Positions 31,850-38,798 of a stretch of 64,000 bases of DNA are shown one piece after another; the first letter of the stretch is position 1; the number at the start of each line of letters is the position of its first letter. The notes beneath the pieces were generated by a model. The model had not been told where the DNA came from. It ran no database searches and saw only the letters and a list, made by a program, of their open reading frames with translations. Source of the stretch: Sandarakinorhabdus sp. (lineage in GTDB: Bacteria > Pseudomonadota > Alphaproteobacteria > Sphingomonadales > Sphingomonadaceae); assembly GCA_020692215.1 (NCBI GenBank), contig JAIMKW010000002.1, positions 310,001 through 374,000 of the forward strand, written 5' to 3'. A program made the position numbers and the translations under genes.

Positions 31850-34400
31850 GCCCACCATCGACGACATCCTGACTCCAAAGCCGGAAGCCCGGCTGCGCAT
31901 CTATGCGTGGACGCCGAATGATCCGCCTGCGGCCTATGTCGGGCTGATCAAGGTCGGGCAGACGACGCAGGAGGACGTCAACGATCGCATCCGCCAAAGC
32001 CAGGGGCAGATGCAGCAGGCCTATACGCTGCACATCAATGACCTTGCCGAGCGCGAGGATGGCAGCGGGTTTCGCGATGGCGACGTTCGCCAGCGCCTGA
32101 TCCAAAAGGGCTTCGAGAATGTCGTCATCGGTGCGTCGCGCGAATGGATGCGCTGTTCGCCCGCCGATGTGAAAACCGCGATTGCCGAACTGAAAAGCGG
32201 ACTGCGCTTTACCGGGACGCACCACGACAGCTTTCCGATGCGCGCCGAACAGGCCCAGGCGGTCGAGCAGACCTATGCCTATTATCGATCGCGCTGGGAG
32301 CAGGACGCCAAAGCCGTGCCGCGTTTTCTGTGGAATGCCAAGATGCGGTTCGGCAAAACCTTCACCAGCTATCAGCTTGCCAAGAAACTGGTCGCCAAGC
32401 GCGTGCTGGTCGTCACATTCAAGCCAGCGGTTGAAGATGCCTGGGCTGCGGACCTTGAAAATCATCGTGATTTCGACGGCTGGCAGTATCTGTCCCGCAA
32501 CACGGGCGGCGACCCGCGCGGCGTGCCGAAGGATACGCCGCTCGTCTATTTCGGCTCGTTTCAGGATTTACTGGGCAAGGACGCGACCGGCAACATCAAG
32601 CCGCGCAACGAATGGATTCACACGATCAACTGGGATTTGGTCGTGTTCGACGAATATCATTTCGGTGCTTGGCGCGACACGGCGAAGGAGCTGTTCGAGG
32701 GTGAAGAGGCATCGGTCGCAAAGGCCGAGGTTAGCCAAGAATATGCCGGCGCGCTGGAGGTGGTGAACGAAGACCTTGGTGAGCTGTCCGAAGCCGAAGC
32801 CGAGTTTCTGCCGATCACGACGCGCGCCTATCTCTATCTGTCTGGCACACCGTTCAAAGCGCTCGCCACCGGCGAGTTCATCGAGGAGCAGATTTTCAAC
32901 TGGACCTATACCGACGAACAGCGCGCGCGGGCGGAATGGGACGCCGCCAATCCCGGCGAGCGCAACCCCTATGCCGCGCTGCCTCAGATGCGGTTGCTGA
33001 CCTACAAGGTGCCCGACGAGATCACGACCATCGCCAGCGGCGGCCAGTTCGACGAATTTGACCTGAACGAGTTTTTCGCAGCAACCGGCACCGGCGTGCT
33101 GGCGACCTTCAAACACAAGGACGAGGTGCAGAAGTGGTTGAATGTCATCCGCAACGCGCCGGATGCGCCCCGCTCGCTTGAAAGCCTCAAATCCGGCGTC
33201 CGTCCGCCCTGGCCCTATTCCGATACGCGCCTGCTGCCATATCTCAATCACGCCTTCTGGTTCTTGCCCAATGTCGCGGCCTGCCAGGCGATGTCCAATT
33301 TGCTTGAAGAGCGGCAGAACGTCTTTTGGCACGATTATGATGTGATCGTTGCAGCCGGGACCGGAGCCGGGATCGGGCTTGAGGCGCTGCCGCCGGTGCG
33401 CAAGGCGATCGGCAGCGGCTTTGAAAGCAAGACCATCACGCTATCCTGCGGCAAGCTGACGACAGGGGTGACCGTGCCGCAGTGGTCGTCGATCCTGATG
33501 CTGCGCAATCTGAAATCACCCGAAACGTATTTTCAGGCGGCGTTCCGGGTGCAGTCGCCATGGTCAATCAAGAACCCGGACGGCGACGATCCCGCCCGCG
33601 AGGATATTCTGAAGCCGGTATGCTTCGTGTTCGACTTCGCGCCAACGCGGGCGCTGCGTCAGCTTTCCGAATATGGCATCGGCCTGTCACCGGGCGAGCC
33701 GAACCCTGAAAACGCCGTGCGCGACCTGGTCTCGTTCCTGCCGGTGCTCGCCTATGACGGCGCGAACATGATGCAGATCGACGCGGGCGGCATTCTCGAC
33801 ATTGCGATGGCGGGCACGTCGGCGACCTTGCTGGCCCGCAAGTGGGAATCGGCGATGCTAGTGAACGTTGATAACGACACGTTGCGCCGCGTCCTCGACA
33901 ATCCGGAAGCGATGGCCGCGGTGGAACGGATCGAAGGCTGGCGCGCGCTTGGCGATAATGTGATCGAAACGATCATCAACAAGAGCGACAAGGTCAAGGA
34001 ACTGAAGAAAAAGGCCAAGGACAGCGACCTGAGCAAAGCCGAGAAAAAGGAGTTGAGCGACGAGGAGCGCGAATACAAATCCAAGCGCAAACAGATTCAG
34101 GAAAAGCTGATCAAGTTCGCCACCCGCATCCCGGCCTTCATGTATCTGACCGATTTCCGCGAAAACACGCTGGTGGACGTCATCACCAAGATCGAACCGG
34201 AGCTGTTCCTGACCGTGACCGGCCTGACGGTGGAGGATTTCAACCTGCTGGTCCGGCTGCGTGTGTTCAACACCGAACGGATGAACGAGGCTGTATTCGC
34301 CTTCCGCCGCTACGAAGACGCCTCACTGCGCTACACCGGCATCGACAGCCATGAGGGACTGACCCACATCGGGGGGTATGACACGGTGGTGGCGGTGTAA
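31839..34400 (+). CDS. T5orf172/GIY-YIG-like nuclease fused to an SF2 helicase
   Basis: The N-terminal ~110 residues look like a T5orf172 (GIY-YIG superfamily) domain: AAYVGLIKVGQTTQEDVNDRI, then REWMRCSPADVKTAI. An SF2 helicase core follows, with Walker A variant NAKMRFGKTFTSYQLAKKL, motif II LVVFDEYHFG (DEYH), motif III AYLYLSGTPF and a second RecA domain with LSCGKLTTGVTVPQWSSILMLRNLKSPETYFQAAFRVQSP. A highly charged Lys/Glu helix follows, then a C-terminal region. The 853-residue protein is likely the restriction or DNA-translocating subunit. Its stop faces kwaB only four bases away. Confidence 0.75.
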   Translation: MLNKPTIDDILTPKPEARLRIYAWTPNDPPAAYVGLIKVGQTTQEDVNDRIRQSQGQMQQAYTLHINDLAEREDGSGFRDGDVRQRLIQKGFENVVIGASREWMRCSPADVKTAIAELKSGLRFTGTHHDSFPMRAEQAQAVEQTYAYYRSRWEQDAKAVPRFLWNAKMRFGKTFTSYQLAKKLVAKRVLVVTFKPAVEDAWAADLENHRDFDGWQYLSRNTGGDPRGVPKDTPLVYFGSFQDLLGKDATGNIKPRNEWIHTINWDLVVFDEYHFGAWRDTAKELFEGEEASVAKAEVSQEYAGALEVVNEDLGELSEAEAEFLPITTRAYLYLSGTPFKALATGEFIEEQIFNWTYTDEQRARAEWDAANPGERNPYAALPQMRLLTYKVPDEITTIASGGQFDEFDLNEFFAATGTGVLATFKHKDEVQKWLNVIRNAPDAPRSLESLKSGVRPPWPYSDTRLLPYLNHAFWFLPNVAACQAMSNLLEERQNVFWHDYDVIVAAGTGAGIGLEALPPVRKAIGSGFESKTITLSCGKLTTGVTVPQWSSILMLRNLKSPETYFQAAFRVQSPWSIKNPDGDDPAREDILKPVCFVFDFAPTRALRQLSEYGIGLSPGEPNPENAVRDLVSFLPVLAYDGANMMQIDAGGILDIAMAGTSATLLARKWESAMLVNVDNDTLRRVLDNPEAMAAVERIEGWRALGDNVIETIINKSDKVKELKKKAKDSDLSKAEKKELSDEEREYKSKRKQIQEKLIKFATRIPAFMYLTDFRENTLVDVITKIEPELFLTVTGLTVEDFNLLVRLRVFNTERMNEAVFAFRRYEDASLRYTGIDSHEGLTHIGGYDTVVAV

Positions 34401-34404
34401 GCGG

Positions 34405-35322
34405 TTACACAACCGGAGCGGTGTTTTGGACGTCGTAAAGCTGGTTCGACAGACGCGAGTCTAATCGGTGATCTAACAATGCCTGAAAAATGTCGCGGCA
34501 AGTTTCAGGTGTCGGAACGATCCGACCTTGATCGTCGAAGCCGATTTGAAGGTTCATCGCAGCACATTGAGCCCGAAGATTTTGCATGAACGCGGCGTCT
34601 TTGTAGTGGGCCTTCTCCCGTATCGCGATTGCCCGCCGCAACTGAATTTTGTTTTCGCCGACGAATGCCGTGATCGGAGCGACATCAGAGAAAATCGCAT
34701 TGAACTCTGCCTCGACCGTCAACTCTTGGAATGCATCCATATGGCCCGCTCGATAAGCCATTACCGATTCAAATCGGCCCTTATGAGACACATAAATTTC
34801 ACCGTTGAAGACGAAAAAGTCGAAAAACGGCTCAAGGCTAAATGAGGGACGCTGGTCAATATCTAGCTGGTCATCCGCGAACACGACCCGGACCATTTTG
34901 GACGAGCGTCGAGTGCTCCATGTCGGGTTCGTCTTTCGCACTGCGAGAAGTACGCCTGCCTCGGTAGCGAAGCGCAACATGTAAAATCCAGCATTCGCGA
35001 TCTGCTTCAACTGGCGCACTTTCCGGCCAGGCGTCGGATTCAGGGCCTGCGCGTCGATCAATGCGATATGCGTTTCGTCAGCGCCAAGCGTTAACGCGCT
35101 CGACTCATTGTTCTGTGCCAAAATGTCATAATCGATAGTTTCCGTTATCGCATCCAGCGCACCCCCAACTGACGCCCGGAGCGCGGCCGCTAATTCGTCC
35201 GTGATGCCGACCCACCTGCCATTAAAAACCGGCACGCCGTCACGCGTGGATTTCTTGAAGACCCACACGGTCAGGTCGGCTCCACCCAGGTCAAACCCCT
35301 TAAGTCCGGCTAAATCTGGCAC
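34405..35322 (-). CDS. kwaB: Probable Kiwa defence protein KwaB (DUF4868)
   Basis: The 305-residue soluble protein has the DUF4868 pattern. A long N-terminal alpha/beta part (LTVWVFKKSTRDGVPVFNG and AGFYMLRFATEAGVLLAVRK) is followed by RPSFSLEPFFDFFVFNGEIYVSHKGRFESVMAYRAGHMDAFQEL. In the known Kiwa system KwaB is the DNA-binding effector partnered by the membrane protein KwaA. It starts with GTG three bases after the stop of a four-helix membrane gene, matching kwaA-kwaB order. The family call is from motif memory and not verified by search. Confidence 0.7.
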   Translation of the reverse strand: MPDLAGLKGFDLGGADLTVWVFKKSTRDGVPVFNGRWVGITDELAAALRASVGGALDAITETIDYDILAQNNESSALTLGADETHIALIDAQALNPTPGRKVRQLKQIANAGFYMLRFATEAGVLLAVRKTNPTWSTRRSSKMVRVVFADDQLDIDQRPSFSLEPFFDFFVFNGEIYVSHKGRFESVMAYRAGHMDAFQELTVEAEFNAIFSDVAPITAFVGENKIQLRRAIAIREKAHYKDAAFMQNLRAQCAAMNLQIGFDDQGRIVPTPETCRDIFQALLDHRLDSRLSNQLYDVQNTAPVV

Positions 35323-35325
35323 CTT

Positions 35326-35928
35326 CTAACCCCCTGACTGAGTTTCACGGACAATCATCACGTCTTGGATGTTTCCGTGAGCATAGGTTTTGTTTGGTTC
35401 AATCTCGATCCGGGCCAGAACGCGCCCGGAAAGTTGGTCCCTACTCTGCAAGAAGTTATACTTGATCTCAAATAGCTTCCAGCCAAACACTGCAAGGATT
35501 GGGTTCATAACGATCTGCCCTGAGCGGTATGTAATCCAAAATATCAGGACGAAGAACACAGCAAAGCCTACGATTTTCGACGGCGACGCGAAGTCCAGCC
35601 CCATGAACGAAACGACATATGGTATGATGTAGTTTATTAGATCGGCAGGGATGTGCTTAGCCTCCGCAATACAAATACGATGGGCAACATCGGCCTTACC
35701 CAGGGTCCATAGTGTTATCAGCAGACACGTTGCGCTGACGAATACCGCTCCAATTGACCAAAACGGATGTAGCAACGGTACTTGACATGCTATGTCAAAC
35801 CATTCCGACGGGCTACAAAGGCCGGATTTTGTAACTTCGAAATCAATGTCTTGCGCGAGCAAGACGAGGCACAGCGGGAAATATGAGCCGATGTACAGAG
35901 CAAACGCAGATGATCTTCTAAGCTGCAT
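35326..35928 (-). CDS. kwaA: Probable Kiwa defence protein KwaA (membrane protein)
   Basis: The 200-residue protein has four predicted membrane helices at about residues 8-25, 57-76, 97-113 and 118-136. A C-terminal cytoplasmic domain begins MNPILAVFGWKLFEIKYNF. The IIPYVVSFMGL block followed by the NP-x6-W/Y-x3-E-x3 patch is what I associate with KwaA. The ATG at 35928 has AGGA seven bases upstream. Paired with the DUF4868 gene it gives the two-gene Kiwa arrangement. Confidence 0.68.
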   Translation of the reverse strand: MQLRRSSAFALYIGSYFPLCLVLLAQDIDFEVTKSGLCSPSEWFDIACQVPLLHPFWSIGAVFVSATCLLITLWTLGKADVAHRICIAEAKHIPADLINYIIPYVVSFMGLDFASPSKIVGFAVFFVLIFWITYRSGQIVMNPILAVFGWKLFEIKYNFLQSRDQLSGRVLARIEIEPNKTYAHGNIQDVMIVRETQSGG

Positions 35929-36203
35929 CATGTTCCTATATGCTGCCAGCTCAGCCTGAGCCAGACATGCTTTTTCGCCGCAAGCTGTCGTTGCCTTTTT
36001 ACGATCCTGGCTTTGCAGCGCTGGGTGAGCGCAATGACTGTGAGGGATAGGACACCGCAATCGACGGCAGCGCCTATTGGTTGAGGGGCGATAGGCGAGT
36101 AGGCACTGGCTGTTGTCATCGCGTTAGTACGCACAATCGCGCTTGACGGCGATAATATTTTCGACCACGTTTGAGGTAGAGAATCTTATCGAGGGCTTGG
36201 CAC

Positions 36204-36851
36204 ATGATTCCCGCGCGCATCTACAACGAGGAATGGACGGTTGACGCTCGTCTGAGCGAGACGTTCGGCGTCACGCGCGGGCAACTCATTCAGGTCGTTA
36301 AGGAGGTCGTCGGTGCACGCGCCGATGCGGTTGAAAACGACCCGATAACTGCTGCCGGTCAGTTCGCCTACATACACGGCACACGGAACGTCCGTGCTCT
36401 CTTTCGCTCGCGCGGCTGGAACTTGTATCGAAAGGACAATATCGAACTCGTTAGGCATCCTGAGCGTGACCTCACAATCAGCTATCAAAGCGTCGATCTG
36501 GCGGCGTCCGAGTCCTATTCGCCTATGGCGATTTCTGGAAAGGGAGCGGGAGCCGAGCGCGCAATCGAGGAGGCACAGCTTTCGCTGTTTTCACCCGCAG
36601 AGTTGGAGCGGCACGATCCGCGCGCGCTTGCTACGATCAATACCGGGATGTGGTTCTTTTGCGTTTCCGTGGTTGGTGAGGATGTTCGTGCCGAACTGTC
36701 GCTCGCGTCGGGTGTTAGCGGCGGCAACTTCTCCGGGTTCATCGAACGCATTTTCATCGTGAAAAAGGGCGATTGGGACAACATTCGGCTCGCCACTGGG
36801 CCTGATTCCGACGCCGTTGATTTCGAGCCGATCATCATTCGCAAGCAATAA
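36204..36851 (+). CDS. Unassigned protein coupled to an XRE-ImmA/IrrE gene
   Basis: This 215-residue soluble protein matches no family I know. Readable features are an N-terminal helical region (DARLSETFGVTRGQLIQVVKEVVGARADAVENDP), a mid segment SLFSPAELERHDPRALATINTGMWFFCVSVVGEDVRAELSLASGV, and a C-terminal beta-rich FIERIFIVKKGDWDNIRL. A GAGGG lies eight bases before the ATG. The next gene, an XRE-metallopeptidase, starts two bases after its stop. It may be the toxin or sensor of a two-gene module. 275 bases without a gene separate it from kwaA. Confidence 0.6.
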   Translation: MIPARIYNEEWTVDARLSETFGVTRGQLIQVVKEVVGARADAVENDPITAAGQFAYIHGTRNVRALFRSRGWNLYRKDNIELVRHPERDLTISYQSVDLAASESYSPMAISGKGAGAERAIEEAQLSLFSPAELERHDPRALATINTGMWFFCVSVVGEDVRAELSLASGVSGGNFSGFIERIFIVKKGDWDNIRLATGPDSDAVDFEPIIIRKQ

Positions 36852-36853
36852 CC

Positions 36854-37903
36854 ATGTTTAATGTCGAAAGGCTGGAACTGGCGCGAAAACGGCGTCGGTA
36901 TACGGCAAGGATTCTTGCCGAAAGGGCGGGCATTGCACCCGTTACGCTATCCCGCATCGTTAACAGGCAGCAGATCCCCGATGAGAGCACTGTCGAGGCG
37001 CTTGTGGCGGCGCTTGGCTTTACGCGCGCGTTTTTTGAGCAAGACGATTTTGACCCGATCGACGCGAGCGCGGCCAGCTTTCGCAGTTTGACAGGGATGA
37101 CCGCGCGCGAACGGGATGCGGCTTTGGCGGCCGGATCGTTGGCGTTTGAGGTCATGGATTGGGTTAGTGAACGGTTCACACTCCCGGAGCCGGACATCCT
37201 CGACTTGGGACATGAACGCAATCCGGTCGCTGCAGCGCGCATGTTGAGGCAGCACTGGGCGATTGGCGAGAAACCGATCGCTAACATGATAAAGTTACTT
37301 GAATCAAAGGGTGCCCGTGTTTTCTCGCTGGCCGAGGACACCAAAAACGTCGATGCTTTTTCATGCTGGCGAAACAATGAGCCATACATCTTTTTGAACA
37401 CGTTCAAGTCAAGCGAGCGCAGTCGTTTTGACGCCGCCCACGAGTTGGCGCATCTTGTGCTTCACCGGCACGGTGGCCCGCAGGGACGTAAGGCGGAAAC
37501 CGAAGCAAATAACTTCGCCTCTGCCTTCTTAATGCCCCAAGCCGATCTCGTTTCGACTATTCCTTATGTTTCAAGTGTTGATCAGATCATTCAGGCAAAA
37601 AAACGCTGGGGAGTCGCCGCGGTAGCTTTGGCGTATCGCCTCAACAAGCTTGGGCTGATGACCGAATGGCAGTATATTCAAATCAACCGCCAATATCGCT
37701 CATCCGAACCCGAGGGGCTCCCCCCTGAGCGTTCGACTGTGTGGCAAATGATCCTTACCGAGCTTTGGAAGGATGGCCTTTCACGGGGCCACATTGCGCA
37801 GCAGTTGTTGCTCCCCGACGAGGAACTGGAAAATCTGCTGTTCGGGCTGGTCGGCGAAACGACGCCGCCTGGACGGCAGAACCCGGTTCTTCGCGCAGTA
37901 TGA
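36854..37903 (+). CDS. XRE-ImmA/IrrE-family metallopeptidase regulator
   Basis: The 349-residue protein has an N-terminal XRE helix-turn-helix (ERLELARKRRRYTARILAERAGIAPVTLSRIVNRQQIPDESTVEAL) and a central ImmA/IrrE zinc peptidase domain. The latter has HExxH in RFDAAHELAHLVLHRHGG and the downstream glutamate in ETEANNFASAFLMP. Such proteins sense stress or infection and cleave a partner repressor. It is two bases after the 36204 gene, arguing for a functional pair. A C-terminal tail of about 90 residues is unassigned. Confidence 0.88.
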   Translation: MFNVERLELARKRRRYTARILAERAGIAPVTLSRIVNRQQIPDESTVEALVAALGFTRAFFEQDDFDPIDASAASFRSLTGMTARERDAALAAGSLAFEVMDWVSERFTLPEPDILDLGHERNPVAAARMLRQHWAIGEKPIANMIKLLESKGARVFSLAEDTKNVDAFSCWRNNEPYIFLNTFKSSERSRFDAAHELAHLVLHRHGGPQGRKAETEANNFASAFLMPQADLVSTIPYVSSVDQIIQAKKRWGVAAVALAYRLNKLGLMTEWQYIQINRQYRSSEPEGLPPERSTVWQMILTELWKDGLSRGHIAQQLLLPDEELENLLFGLVGETTPPGRQNPVLRAV

Positions 37904-38023
37904 TCACGATCTTCCGCCGAGCCTAGCCGCAGAAACCCAAAGTCCCAACGATTGGTGCGAAAGTGACGCGGATTCTATGGTGCACAACGGTACGCTCACT
38001 GCTGCGGTCAGCCTCCGCCGCCA

Positions 38024-38338
38024 TCACCCTTGCCCTCCATCGGATTTCGTACGACGGCTAGCGACCACTGAATCTTCGGGGCCATCATTATCAAATGCAC
38101 GCTGACCGCGCCGACGCCATAGGATCAGTCTCTCTTTACGCTCATCGCCTTGTAGCTTTGCGGCAATGGCCAGAAGCGCTCCGAACAGCACTGCCCGGTC
38201 GTCATCTGTCAATTCCACCAAGCCCGCCTTTTGCACCAGCCCGCCCAGTTCGATCAGATGGCGCGTTCGTTCGCGGCGATCCATGACCCATTGGCGCGTG
38301 TCGGTGCGGCGCTGGCTGGCTTCAACGCGGTTCGTCAT
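38024..38338 (-). CDS. traD: Conjugal transfer protein TraD-like
   Basis: The 104-residue protein has the Ti-type TraD core (RRERTRHLIELGGLVQKAGLVELTDDDRAVLFGALLAIAAKL). In Ti-like plasmids TraC and TraD are small accessory proteins of the relaxosome encoded divergently from traA. It overlaps the traC stop by 17 bases. The ATG at 38338 is one of several possible starts. It is convergent with the ImmA/IrrE gene, with 120 bases between the stops that hold nothing recognisable. Confidence 0.8.
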   Translation of the reverse strand: MTNRVEASQRRTDTRQWVMDRRERTRHLIELGGLVQKAGLVELTDDDRAVLFGALLAIAAKLQGDERKERLILWRRRGQRAFDNDGPEDSVVASRRTKSDGGQG

Positions 38339-38627
38339 CGCCCTGGCTCGCTTGATTGCCGCCAGTGTTTGCCGGAGTTCCGCGATCAGCCTTGCGCGAC
38401 TGCCTTTGAAAAAACGCCGCGCCGTTTGCCCGCCACGCCTCCCGGTCGTTCGCATCCTTGGATTTCGCGACGCCGAGCAGCGCGCCGGTCAGGGTTTCGA
38501 GATCGAGCGCATCGGCTCCGGTGGCGATAACCAGCTCGCCAAGCTGCAGAACCTTCCGGCTCTTAAGCTGCTTGGCCTTTTCGGTCAGGGCTTGCAGTTC
38601 CGAATCAAAATCTCTTGGTTTGCGCAT
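38322..38627 (-). CDS. traC: Conjugal transfer protein TraC-like
   Basis: The 101-residue protein starts MRKPRDFDSELQALTEKAKQLKSRKVLQLGELVIATGADALDLETLTGALL, the Ti-type TraC/MobC pattern of an oriT-binding relaxosome protein. A GGAGCC precedes its ATG. It is divergent from the relaxase gene traA, with the oriT in the 170-base space between them. Confidence 0.82.
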   Translation of the reverse strand: MRKPRDFDSELQALTEKAKQLKSRKVLQLGELVIATGADALDLETLTGALLGVAKSKDANDREAWRANGAAFFQRQSRKADRGTPANTGGNQASQGDDEPR

Positions 38628-38722
38628 GTTTGGCTCCATCGTTTCGTGATAGGGCCATCATAAATCGCAGCCGTCCGAATGGCTTCCCTGTTGCTGGAAC
38701 GCGCTGGAACACGGCGGTCCCG

Positions 38723-38768
38723 AACAGGATTTTATCCTGTGAGGGCGCGCTTATACGTCGTGCCGACG
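38723..38768. other. Origin of transfer (oriT), RSF1010/Ti (MOBQ) type
   Basis: Between the divergent traC and traA genes lies AGGGCGCGCTTATACGTC (38741-38758). It resembles the nick region of RSF1010- and Ti-type oriTs (AGGGCGCAnTTATACGTC-like). It is flanked by two perfect hairpins: ACAGGAT-TTT-ATCCTGT (38723-38739) and ACGTCG-TGC-CGACGT (38754-38768). Position, hairpins and the MOBQ relaxase next door agree. Confidence 0.8.
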
Positions 38769-38798
38769 TCGCTTGAGTGATGTAACTGGATTGCCGTT

